Shown piece after piece: positions 24,042 through 35,745 of a stretch of 49,042 nucleotides of DNA. Made by a program: the position numbers and the translations under genes. How positions within the stretch are numbered: position 1 is the first letter of the stretch; every line of letters begins with the position of its first letter. Under the pieces are notes generated by a model. It was not told the origin of the DNA and searched no databases. It worked only from the letters and a program-made list of their open reading frames with translations. The stretch is taken from positions 128,050-177,091 of the forward strand of contig NW_014577163.1 of assembly GCF_000485595.1 (NCBI RefSeq), read 5' to 3'. The stretch comes from Priapulus caudatus (taxonomy: Eukaryota > Priapulida > Priapulimorpha > Priapulimorphida > Priapulidae).

Positions 24042-26235
24042 CGTATAATTATATGTCTCTGTGTATATATAGCACTATTATAAAATATATACTCTATCGT
24101 AATACTAAGTGCTATACATTACCTTACTACTATAACTGAGGCTGTAGGGCCTACCTGTATGTTTCGTGTACCTGTTCAAGTTTTGACGATTGGAAATAAA
24201 TGAATACAATAATAAAAACAAGTTTCTCTTCTTAAATGACATTTAACCCCAAACTATAGCTTTTTCCAAATATCGTTGTCAACAAAACTTTAGTATTTAA
24301 ATAATAATCACTTATATCAGAGCATGATTGTCAATTAGAGTTCCGGCAGAAATACGCAGCTAACAGGGGAGCCACCGTACATCCGGCAATACAAAAATCA
24401 ACGAAGTGTCGTGTTTTGATATTATTAGTCTATGGTAGTACTCAGAACGTCATAGGACAATAGACCTACAACAGTTTTCTTTAATTATAAGAAAATGTAA
24501 AACTGTCGATTCTCTTGCCTAAAAACTTTTCACGCAATCAGCATGTAGCTGCAATCGAAACACACTAGCGAGTCTACGGTCACTGCGTACAAGAACATGG
24601 GCAATGCTTAATACAAAGCCCTTTCTGCTTACAGTACTACTCTCCCAAAAAACAGCGAAGCAGGTTTTCTCCCGGCATTCTTCCTCGTGATTAATGGTGC
24701 CGCCCAAGCGCAGAGTACAACCGAGCTGCGTACATCCGTTGGCTACACTATCTGTTTGACCCGCAGAGGGAGCGACTGAGAAGGGCGTACCAATATGTCA
24801 CGGCACACAGGTACGAGTAAACAAGCGGCTCGATAATCAGCGTGTGCGAATCAAAGGCAGAAATGATGCTTGACTTTTACGATCAGCAACATGTGCATTG
24901 GATGCACGTGTACGTGCCCACCGGCGTATTGATTAGGCTATCTATGCCGTCAAGTGAACCGATAGTATACCGTATTCGTATTCACTTGCTGACAGCTGGC
25001 TTATTGACTTCTGTCGCTACAATGTGCCGCACGTGCTAAACGATGGACATTTTGAAATGACGTTATATCTATAATTCGTGTTGGTTCACGCTGAGATAGC
25101 AGCCTCTTCTATGGCTGCCGCCGAGTCCGCGTGTAATCGTTATGAATCAGCAACACGCTGATATTGACTTAATCACACCCTCACGCCGAATATAGCTGCT
25201 CCGATGATACAATAATCATTTCATGTATGAGTCGACTCAGTTATAGGTCATATATCAGTCTCCCAATGCCCCAGACTAATGCTTTGGCCATCGAAATCTT
25301 CGCTTGGAGTAAATCTGCTCACTAGGCAGCGTGGCTCGTCAACGTACGGTCCCTAGTCACCGCACACGTGCGGTCACTCCATGCCAGTCTGCGTGTAGCG
25401 ATCCTCCGGTCATACACACTCTAACACCTCTATTCGCATATTTTACTGTTAGTAGCGCGACTTCCCGCCTCTACAATAACAACTTGCCCTAACGGAATCA
25501 CGGTTCATGCTTGTCGCACATTACACCAATCACACCACCGCTGTCCCGCCGAGTAGACAAACACCCCTGCACCTAAACAGATCTCAATCTCGCTTAGCAC
25601 CCCAAATATTTTCTTCCGAAACGTGTCGCCTTCGTAGTGGCTGGTACCGGCATATGAAGCATAGAACGTCAGCGCTCCCTGTATGTTTGAACCCACCCTA
25701 TAACTTCACACGTATTACGTATAGGATCTAGAAATTTAGGAAATTGGAGAGATGTCTGGGCATTTGTGATTTTTTTCGCAACGGCCTTTTCTCGTGAAAG
25801 GTTTATACTGGATCTGACGCCGAAGGCGACTCATATTTTAAAATCGCAAAGTGAATGATGTCATAGTGCAGCGTTTTCGTCCAGTTAGGGTACGTGGGGT
25901 GGTTAGTCTGAAAGTACTGTGAGTTGAGGTAAACCACAGACCTAGAACTGTTTACGGAAGAAAGAGTTCAATGGGAGACTACGGCTCCTACCGTAAACGT
26001 CCCCGTTGTAAATACCTGCAGCTGCGTTGTATGCCAAACGTCAAACATGCAGCCACCTACGAGCCGTGACTGTACGTACGTGAGTGTACGCGAGTGTGTG
26101 CCACAGACAGCCATGAACTAATTGCTTACATACACGTGTGCTACTCGTGTCAACGACGAAATTCGATCTTACAAAAATTAATTACGGGCGAAATTTTGGA
26201 AGGATGAGACAAAATCAAATACGTGTACAACGAAT
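23559..26235. other. gene-free stretch
   Basis: AT-rich around 24000-24120 including a TA dinucleotide run (24012-24041). ORFs at 24519-24707 (minus), 24842-25039 and 25507-25731 have no recognisable domain. Confidence 0.4.
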
Positions 26236-26425
26236 GATGACGCGATGATCGAGTGACTGCGCAGTAGTACATAACGCTAAGCGCGTATATGATCGAGTAA
26301 CTGCGCAGTAGTACATGACGCAAAGCGCGTATATGATCGAGTGACTGCGCAATAGCACATAACTGCTACTAGTACTGCTAGTACTGCGCAGTAGTACATA
26401 GCGCTAAGCGCGTATATATGACACG
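26236..26425. repeat. 44-bp tandem repeat
   Basis: Three to four copies of a 44-bp unit containing GATCGAGTGACTGCGCAG and CGCTAAGCGCGTATAT. Each unit carries the palindromes CTGCGCAG and GCGC. The third unit is interrupted by a small CTAGTACTG expansion. Confidence 0.9.
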
Positions 26426-26477
26426 TTCCGGATATACGTCGTCGTCCTATAACAGCTGAAATTTACCTGTAGATCTT

Positions 26478-26530
26478 TTTGCTTATTTATTTATTTATTT
26501 ATTTATTTATTCATTTATTTATTTGTTTGT
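26478..26530. repeat. TTTA tetranucleotide microsatellite
   Basis: About ten copies of ATTT/TTTA with minor CATT and GTTT variants. Confidence 0.92.
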
Positions 26531-28094
26531 TTATTCGATTAATTAATTATCGAGTCGTTTCATATAAGCGTGGAATTATTTGGCGCCACGACAAGTGCAC
26601 CGGATGACGAATCACGGAAAGGAAGCATGCGACGTCGAAGACGCGCCATGCGAATGAAGTACTAGTGAATACGGCGATATAAGCATTAGTTTCTTCTTCT
26701 TCATCATCATCTTATCATTGTTGTTCTTATTATTATTCCTCCTCCTCCTTCCCAGAAGCCAAAGGTTAACAATACTAGTTGGTTTCTAGTATCAATTATT
26801 CTAAGTGCATTAGGACGATCCTATGCTCCCCGCGTCCCAATTTAAGTTCTCTACCGCGCTTGTGTTACTGTCGCTCGTAATCTACATTTCCGCATTTCTC
26901 TATTAGCTTTCACTCGCGTCATTTCGCATCGCTACACCAGGCCTTTATCATCGGTACCACCAGCAACGACGGCTGAAGCCAGCGGTGAGCACGACAACAC
27001 TAGTAATTCTTGAGACAAACCTTCCGCCGGATGTGCGGAGATATAGATGCTAGCCGTCAGCGCTGCGTCAATAAGTGTTACACGGACAAGACAACTAGAG
27101 GAGGGCGGGCAGACTAACTATAGAGCTTGCACCTACTACGCACGTACTCGATAAATCACAGTTGGTGTGAGCTGTCTCTGTGAATACCTGCATTCGGGAC
27201 GCGGTGGGTATAATTGGCAAGCGGAATTTAATAAAGGACGCATCCTCGATTCCGGATCCAACGGTGTGACACTAAAACGTCGGCATAGCTATAATCAAGC
27301 CGTGTGCGAGTGAGACTGTGTGGGAATCAGGAGCCTGTGCATGCGCTGCTTACCCTCCGCCGTCGAGTCGCTTAGATTCGTCCAGCATGTTCTGAAACTC
27401 AACATGCATTAGACTCTACAAACTAGAAAACTCTCTAGAAACTCTACAATTAGACATTTTTTCGGACGTGCTATTTAACCAGACTTTGACGCGAGCAATG
27501 AGTTTATCGAGCCTATCGAGCTATATGGAGCAGCCTATCGATCGCTATAGCGAGCCTATCGAGTTTACGGCAGAGCTTCGGTCTAGGTTTATCACTGCTT
27601 TAGCAGCCTAACTATATTATAAACGGTCACGTATAACATGGAACGCGGTTTTCGTTGAAGTATATATCACTATCCGATATCAAAATAGAACGTGCGCTTT
27701 TTTTCGGCAATGGAACATAATATATTGCTTTGGCATGGGGGAGATATTAAGGTTTGTTTATTCGATGGTAGTATAAGTTTCCGAGGTGGCCTAAGTCTTC
27801 ATGTTTCCCGAATACGTGGGGCAATAAGCTGTCGATTATAAATAATAGTAGCATAACGACCCACCAGCTGCAAAAACACATGGTTTAAAAAAACTGCTTA
27901 GAAAAAATAGGGAAGTTTATGCATCGAGAATAGCACATATACGCGAAACCGGCTGATTGTCCGTCGTGTTAGAACTTAGAGCAGGTACAGAACATGCTGA
28001 AATCACGACACGTATTTTCATGAACTTCCCCCGATCCAAATCTAGGAATCCTCCTACCTAGTGCTAGTACTGCTATGCTGTAGTCCATGCTTTT
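26531..28094. other. gene-free stretch
   Basis: Contains a short TTC/ATC/ATT trinucleotide patch (26690-26750) and repeated GAGCCTATCGA-like words around 27508-27562. No coding signal. Confidence 0.4.
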
Positions 28095-28474
28095 CTGGTT
28101 ACTACACCTAGTAATTCACTCGTCTCTGGTTACTACCCCTACCTCTGCTGTAATTCACGCGTCCCTGGTTACTACCAGACGCGTACTCTGGTTACTACTC
28201 CTCCTACCCTGGTTACTACCACTACCTCTGCTGTAATTCACGCGTCCCTGGTTACTACCCCTACCTCTGCTGTAATTCACGCGTCCCTGGTTACTACCAC
28301 TACCTCTGCTGTAATTCACGCGTCCCTGGTTACTACCCCTACCTCTGCTGTAATTCACGCGTCTCTGGTTACTACCCCTACCTCTGCTGTAATTCACGCG
28401 TCCCTGGTTACTACCACTACCTCTGCTGTAATTCACGCGTCCCTGGTTACTACCCCTACCTCTGCTGTAATTCA
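28095..28474. repeat. 39-bp minisatellite, open in frame on the minus strand
   Basis: About nine copies of a 39-bp unit built from CTGGTTACTACCCCTACC and TCTGCTGTAATTCACGCGT. Copies differ mainly at two alternating positions (CCCC/CCAC and TCCC/TCTC). Because 39 is a multiple of three, the minus strand reads as a 13-residue Arg/Gly/Asn/Ser-rich repeat (NYSRGRGSNQGRV) for 106 codons. No neighbouring exon, promoter or signal supports real translation. Confidence 0.9.
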
Positions 28475-28734
28475 TAGTACTATCGTCTTTCTTACACCCA
28501 ATATATAAGTTTTGTTCGATATCCCTTAACGTAATCGAAGAAATCGACGTATGTCTATAGTCTATACCGTTGCATAATGAACTGCATGGAACAGAGTCAC
28601 CGCCGCGAGCGTGTTTGTTATGAAGATTTTGATCAACATGTTAAAACAAATCAGATATATTTATACCTGCTATCGACAGATAATAACTCAGTATATAAGT
28701 TTTGTTCGATATCTTTAGACATAATCGAATAAAT

Positions 28735-29125
28735 CGATATAAATAATAATAATAATAATAATTGCTTTAGGAGAACCCGAAACGGGCATTACACAGAATA
28801 TATATATATATTAAACTGCGAGGCTACGCCTACGATGACGACGCTATACGGCGCAGGATAGCGTCCCTTGGCAAGAAGTCCTGTTGATCGACAGCACAGC
28901 TTAGCTGAGACGGCCGCAGAGAAATCTTGTTGCTTGATTGCCATAGCTTGGGCTATAGCTAGCCATGGGGTGTGACCTAGCTTGGGTAAAGCCAGGTAGT
29001 TTAGCCTTTTAGCCGAAAGGCACTGAGGGTGGTCACAGCCAGAGTTTATTTTGCGCCCTCGGTGGTTCTGCTCGCTGGCGTGGCTGGTTCTTTCCGTTGG
29101 CATTCGTGGCCTCAAATGCATACCC
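28735..29125 (-). mobile_element. probable non-LTR retrotransposon or SINE 3' end
   Basis: Read on the minus strand, about 380 bp of GC-richer sequence ends in GCCCGTTTCGGGTTC, then TCCTAAAGCA and an ATT repeat tail (top-strand AAT repeat at 28742-28761). A unique body with a trinucleotide tail is the usual 3' terminus of several invertebrate non-LTR families. The minus ORF 28789-29121 (110 codons) lies in this body and shows no reverse transcriptase motif. The 5' boundary is my estimate from the change in composition. Confidence 0.4.
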
Positions 29126-32100
29126 GAACCACATTTCCAGTGTAAAGAGTGTTAAAAATTGCCATTTTTTGTGTTTCGCAAAAATCATTTTCCAAAAAAT
29201 ATATAGAAGAATATTTAACGAGTCGTCGGTGGCTATATGGCCGGTAGCATTGTAATTTCACAAAGTTACTACGGCTGATTAATGTAGATTTCGAAATTTA
29301 CATTGTCGCCAATAAACAATTATTTTCAGCTGTGACACTGTTTGGTTGCAGGCTTTTTCGCACGTCGGGTATGTATGACGATCGCGTCGTGTGTTTGCGC
29401 GCACATGATATAATAGCAGAATTAGATTGGGGCGATTCATCACGATATACACTGACCGGCCCTCAGGGACTCGTTGCTCTCCGCGACAAATTGGCCGGTA
29501 AATTGTTATATCTGTAGTAGCAATCCGGGTTAGAGAGTAATACACTGGCGGACGCGTTGACCTCAGCTTCTCTGATCGATATAGCCATCATTAAACCTGG
29601 AAACGACACTCGACACTTATAGATGAGTTTTATATAGGCAGCTCATATGCGCAACACCGATGGCGATTGGCAGGCATGCGTGCAGATACATTAGATGCGT
29701 TTCATTACAGCGCTCTACACCGGTATAGTGTCAGGGCGCTTTGTCGGGTGGACGATGACACCATGCTACACAGGTAGGTCTCAAGCAAGACAAGTTGTAC
29801 AAGGACCTGCTAGGCGATATAAGGTAGAGAAATAATGGTGTTACCTAATTACATTTAACTTTAATTAATGTTATTATAGCTTTCGAAATATCCCAAGAGC
29901 CCGGGGCAAGCGCCTTAGCCGCTTGTAGGCTATTGTACTATTATTGTATATTGTACGAGGGAGATGTAGCTAGCAGCTGTTCATGATGCGCCCATTACAC
30001 TCACTGCCATGGCAGATGCTTACCACGAATGGCTTCCAATCTTCGCCCCTGCCACACGCTGATGGGTAGTCAGAGCTTACACACAGCGATTAGGGATAGG
30101 GGGATAATCCTCGCTGTGCCAGACCCATCTGTCGTCGTAATGCTCGTGATGCATCGCATACAGAGAATAGGGTTTACGATTAGCTAATGTCTATTATTCT
30201 CTTCTGTGTTTCTGCGAATTGCGCATAGATGTAAGTATAATCCTGACTAATTTGTCTTTTTTTTCAATTGTTCGCTATGTGGTTGTGACGTTCACACAAG
30301 ACAATCAACGTGTCAGGGTAAACAGTTAGTTACAGTTAGTTATCCCTCGTAGGTGCCTAGATGGCACATAAGGCAGTGGCAAGAGATGTCTAACGTCGTC
30401 GGTCCGCTGCTACTGGCCTCGGCGTGTCCCATGACAGGTAAATAGAGTGAAGAAGAAATAGAAAGAGGGAGAGAGCGTTGGAAAGAGGAGCAAACCGGAG
30501 AGGGAAACGAAGAGAGTCAGCAGGGAGAGGGGTAGACAGAGGAGAGAGAGAAAGAGAGCGCGTGCGTAACCGAGAAAAGGCAATCGCTGCTGCCACCAAA
30601 ATCAGCGTGTACAGTTAGCGCCGATGCTGTTCATTCATTTTCATAGAAAACTGAAAAAAATACCGTTAAGCCAATATTATTGTTTGTTCATCTAAAAGAA
30701 AGACACATAATAAAAAAGTCACTCATCACATGATATCAGCCATCATATGGTCAGTTAGCTCAGAGTGCGTCAGCCTGCGATAGAGGCAACATATATCACA
30801 TTTCGCTGCTACATGACAAATCCTGCGAATTCGTCGGATTTTGTGTTAACAAACAGGATCTATGCGTCCTACGTGCGCGTCTCTCTGAAGGTTTTTTAAT
30901 ATGTATGCCGGCATGTTATTGATCGCTATCCTACAGCAGCAGCGCGCACACACATGCGGACTTACGGCACACGCACTTGCACAATCGTCTATACCCGCTT
31001 GCCTGATTAGGGAAAACCTGGGATGGGAGGGAGTCAGTCGTTGTGCTGCGTAGCGGCCGGCTTAATTTAAAGGTTAGCATCCTAGCTTTTACGGCGCACG
31101 CAGTGCAAGGCATATCCTCGCCTTATGAACGTGAGAACGTGAACATACGCGATCGTTAGGTAACTAATGTACGCCGGATATATGCTTGCTGGTTATTAGT
31201 TTGTATGTTTTAATCACTGATGACGCTTCTTTCGGGATCAGAATTATGTTCGCGGTCAATTATTGCTTTTTCTTATTTTGGGCCGCCGTACTAGCGACTC
31301 TGTTTCCTTTATATTAATATTTTTATTTCCTTTATTAGTAATGGCGTGCTGGGTGTAGGTACGAGGTAAAACATTTTCTAGGCGCACTGATACGAAACGC
31401 AAATTGACTGCCCGTGGTTCCTTCAAGCACCACTTGCAAATCTGTAGTTTGATTTAAACTGCGTAAAAATATAATTTATTTACTCGTTTTAACTGCAACT
31501 TGGGTAATTTACTGGCGATTATTTTCTATATTTTTTGTTTCATATATTATTTCGGTTTCTTCATCAATTACTGTCTATATTATTCGCGCGCGCCGGATTG
31601 AAGTCGAAACCCCAATGCCCTTACATACATGCGAACTTCAACAGGACAACTTTTGATTATCTTTAAGTGCGTTTTTAACTGAATTAACTTTCTTTTCGCG
31701 AAGATATAAACTTGGATGTATCTCAGTTATGCTTCTCAGGGAAACGTCAGACATATCTGCCAATGCGCTTTTAAATAGTGGATTTCCCCATGGGCTTCTT
31801 CTACAAACTAGTATATTGCACCACCTACTGGTTATAGACGGGTTTGTTTCCTTTCTTTCTTACCCAGGAAAAAGACGGGACACGTCATCGAAAAGACAAA
31901 AGTCTAATCGCACTACCTGCTGTGAGAAGGCTCGCGTTTAATGGTGGAAATTCGATCGAAGTAGTTCTAGGGCTAGTATAGCTAATAGCTTTCCAAGTAG
32001 TACGATCGATGGCATATCTTCTACAATGTGTACGGAGGCGAACTACGACCGGCAACGCACACGTAGTAGTCAGACCGTGCCAGACCGTGCGAGTGAGACC

Positions 32101-32289
32101 CGAGCCGCGAGAGATTAAGTTTGACACTGATCACGCGTGTAGACATGTTGACTTCGCGTGCTACGACGGTTTAAACAATCTTCAAACTCGCTCAACCACA
32201 AGATGTGTGAAACGCAAACAGGATTTTTGATGGGCGCTCGAGACAGGGCTACTATGTGCGCGAGTTGCTAAATTATGACAATTAACGCA
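29126..32289. other. gene-free stretch with one weak exon candidate
   Basis: Apart from the candidate exon at 29329-29517 and a GA-rich patch near 30450-30560, no coding or repeat signal was recognised. ORFs at 30931-31113 (minus), 31729-31941 and 32009-32230 have no domain. Confidence 0.4.
29329..29517 (+). CDS. weak candidate terminal exon of an unknown gene
   Basis: TTATTTTCAG ending at 29328 is a good splice acceptor. An open frame follows with protein-like composition (FRTSGMYDDRVVCLRAH near the start, GPQGLVALRDKLAGKLLYL at the end) and stops at TAG, 29515-29517. I recognise no domain, and no upstream exon or polyadenylation signal was found, so this may be chance. RNA evidence would decide it. 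Confidence 0.18.
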   Translation, partial: AVTLFGCRLFRTSGMYDDRVVCLRAHDIIAELDWGDSSRYTLTGPQGLVALRDKLAGKLLYL

Positions 32290-33215
32290 CAGTTACTAGC
32301 ACGTCCATCAGGCCCCCACCAAATCCCACGTCCATCAAGTCCCTACCAGACCTCACGTCCATCAAGTCCCCACCAACTCCCACGTCCACCAGGTCCCTAT
32401 CATAGCCCCCACGTTCACCAAGTCCCCACCATAACCCCCACATACATCAAATTACCAATCAGAATACCCACGTCCATCAAGTTTCCATCGGAACTCCGAC
32501 GTCCATCAATTCTCCACCATAAGCAACTCCACGACTTTCAAGTCACCACCATAACCACCACGTATATCAAGTCACCATCATACCCCACGTCCACAAATTC
32601 CCACTATAACCACCCTCGTACACAAAGTCTCCACTATATCCCAATACGTTCCTAATGTTACCATCATAACCCCGACGTCCACCACATACCTATTATAATC
32701 AACACGTTGACCAAGCACCGAGTCTTCAACATAACTATCGCCTACATCAAGCTCCTATCATATCCCACACGTACATGAAGGCACCGTCATAACTCCCACT
32801 TCAATCAAGTTTAGTTACCACCATAACCCCCACGTATATCAAGTTACCATCATACCCCCACATGCACGATGTGTCTACCACAACCCTCGCGTACATCACA
32901 CCTCCACCATAGCCTCTACGTATATGAATCCTCCACCATAATCCCCACGTCTACAAATTCCCCACAAACCCACACGTGCATCAAAATACCACCATAACCT
33001 CACGTCTACCAAGTCTCCATCCTAACCTCACGTCCATCTAGTCGCGAATGAAACCACACGTTCACCAAGTCTCCCCCATAATCTAACGTACATCAAGTTA
33101 TCACCAAAACTCACACGTTAACAAGTCCCTCCCAAAACCCACACGTACACCAAGTCTCCACAACAAACCCCAACGTCCATCAATTCCCCCCATAACCCCC
33201 ACGTTCATCAAGTAA
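32290..33215. repeat. degenerate ~30-bp tandem array
   Basis: Roughly thirty imperfect copies of a unit near 30 bp containing CACGTCCATCAAGTCCC and CACCATAACCCC. Unit length and sequence vary a lot, with ACGTACATCAAG, ACGTATATCAAG and ACGTTCACCAAG variants. Proline-rich ORF 32275-32655 is a product of the repeat. Confidence 0.88.
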
Positions 33216-33812
33216 ACAAGTTAGCACCCACCTCTATCAAGTCTTGCCTTTCAACTTAACGCCTGTGGCCATCCAGCCATGCTTTCTTCATCACAGCCAG
33301 ATCAAACACAGCTTAATAGACCTCATTGGCAGCACAACCCGCGCGAGTGGCGGCACAAGAATGGCTTCGTCGTTCTTTTAATTAAGGTTCAGCGCATTGC
33401 AGCTGCCGAGATAATTACCTTATATGCTGCCCAAAGAACTGCTGCTCTGCTGCCGGCTTACTGCCAAGCTTTGCGACAGCTAGGTATCAGTCAGTAATAA
33501 AAGTCAGTGCTGAGCCCACGTACATGCGCGTTTTATTCTTCACCAGTAAAACTAAAAGATACGACAGTCGCTTCCGAATGGGAATCATTGCACTGCTGAG
33601 AACGTCGCCAATCAAAAATCATTATATTTTTGACGCGTCAGGACGCATCGCTAGTAGAGGTCCGCACCAATCAAAAAACAGTCTTTAACGCGACGTAAAA
33701 CCTTGTTAGCACAAGTGTACATCAATCTGATAATGGCGATGCTACTAGCTTCCCTGCACCGTGTGATCGCGAGGACAGACATGTAGCGCTTCCCAGCAGA
33801 TAGGGCCTATGA
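33216..33812. other. gene-free stretch
   Basis: ORF 33279-33497 (72 codons) has no recognisable domain. Nothing else seen. Confidence 0.4.
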
Positions 33813-34575
33813 TTTAAGGAAATAATAGGTTCATTGATTATGCAATGTTGCCGAATGCTAGAGTAACTGGCACCTTGTGTAGTTAATAAGTACATTACCT
33901 TATAGCCAAACGCGTATTAGTTTGTCCAATATCACTGCTGGTTACTTAGCCCGACCAGGCTGTGCGACGGATTGTCTATCCGAACGCATGTCAGTCCGAT
34001 TGCGGACTGTAACCCTAGCAATACCGTTTCTTGGAGCTACTGGTTACTAAGAAATGTCTAATTGAAATCCGCAGTCCAAAAATCAGTTGTTTACAGTGTT
34101 TCAAACCGCTGCCGGCGAAGCGGCTGTGATACAGATTTATAGTGCACCGGACATTTTTGCACGCATGCTCGGCTGTACGCAATGCTATCATCAGTGATTT
34201 CGTAAACATGGACGCTCGTGATAAGAAACTTTTTGTCAGGGCTGTCCACGTGCGTCCGTGACTAGTACGTGTGTTTTACTCTATATTTCCATGTTTAGTC
34301 CGTGGCCGTGGTTACACCGCTGACACCTCCGTTTCATCTGGCGTCCAAAACATACGGGCCGCACAAATGTTTACGTCATCGCTTGACACGAAAATGATGC
34401 GTTGATACATATCAACAACCAATTTCAAGTCTTGTTTGTAATGTAACCATCAGTGATATTGGACAAACTAATACGCGTTTGGCTATAAGGTAATGTACTT
34501 ATTAACTACACAATGTGCCAGTTACTCTAGCGTTCGTCAACATTGCATAATCAATGGACCTATTATTCCTTTAAG
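33813..34575. mobile_element. 763-bp foldback element with 125-bp inverted arms
   Basis: The arms 33813-33937 and 34451-34575 are reverse complements with a handful of differences. The outer ends read TTTAAGGAAATAATAGG on the left and, on the reverse strand of the right, CTTAAAGGAATAATAGG. The arms meet the interior at ATCACTG and CAGTGAT. The 513-bp interior has no transposase signature; the minus ORF 34015-34209 is short and unrecognised. No clear target duplication was found. It is probably a non-autonomous DNA transposon. Confidence 0.75.
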
Positions 34576-34824
34576 TTGGGTTTCCACTACCGACTTCATA
34601 CAGTCAAATTGACGAATTGTAACAGTTTCGCTGTTGCACAACCAACCATCGCAGTCTAATACATCGGCGTAAAGCGACAGGTGGGTGGTTCGCTGCTGGT
34701 GCGGCGCCCGCCTCATCATAGAATCAATAAAATTAACTTGTCACTGGTTACGGATCGGAGTGATAACATATATAATTACATTATCGTAACAAATTGATTT
34801 TCAGGCATGTATATATATATATAC
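34576..34824. other. gene-free spacer ending in a TA run
   Basis: Short non-coding spacer between the foldback element and the LTR-like block. It ends in a TA dinucleotide run at about 34809-34823, a likely insertion target. Confidence 0.5.
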
Positions 34825-35745
34825 TGTAGCGGTTTGGCCGACTTACAAGAAGTGTTAAGGAAATCTAAACCACTTAAAATAGTCATCACAGATAAACAAG
34901 GGACAGTGCCCAGAAAAATAGATTATGCAGGCACAGCTCCTGCAGTTCAATACGAATAATAACTCGTGCTACCCGAAACACAAAAATAAACGCAGACACT
35001 CGAATACCGTGCGAGTGCAGTTACCACAGCCAACAAGATCTAAGTTTTCGTATTACATAGACAAAATATCGCTCCAATACAAAAAGATAGATTAATTACA
35101 CATAGAACAATAAGAATACCAAACATGATATCTATAGTCAGAGATCTATGTCATAAGAAGAAGAAACTCAAGCCACTAGTTAAGGAAACTTACATACCTT
35201 ACAAACGAACTACACCAGTACGACGCAAAGCACTGGGACGATGTTAGCTACGCAAACTCAAACACACCAACCTGACTGTCCTCGTCCGAACCGGCCTATA
35301 AAAATAGCACGGTCTTAAATTAGCACCTGCAGAATCTTCCGCCAAACAAGGAAACGATCCCCGACCCCGAAACTAACACAGCAGATTCGATTTAGAGTTG
35401 CTGTACAATCATCACACGTGTCATCCCATGCGTAACTGATCGGCCGCTCCTTACACAGTGCTACCAGAGTCTGCTCCGTCTATAACGATCTCTTCTCTAT
35501 TGTCGATGTCTCCACCCGGGGAGAGAAATACTCGGCTTCGGCTAAATTTCTTACACGAAACAACAACATTACAACCGCTCATGGCCGTCCGCAAAACTGC
35601 GTAGACTCCATTCCACACATCCACAGCGACGCGTCAACTCTGATCCCCGTTTACAAGACCCCAATCTGACTGTTGCCGGTAATTGTGTAATCGGAGTTAA
35701 TAAAATGATTAACCGATTAAACTAATTATACACCCCTCTTCGACA
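34825..35745. repeat. left long direct repeat (LTR candidate)
   Basis: Starts TGTAGCGGTTTGG next to a TA run and ends CTTCGACA. From about 34960 the match to the right copy is clear; the first ~130 bp match only loosely. Confidence 0.55.

Noticed and set aside
28095-28474. Regular 39-bp repeats considered as a CRISPR array
   Set aside because: Units are directly adjacent with no unique spacers, and the window is eukaryotic; it is a minisatellite.
30750-30800. tRNA-like GTTAGCTCAGAGTGCG word
   Set aside because: Only a D-arm-like word is present; no B box, anticodon arm or acceptor pairing follows.
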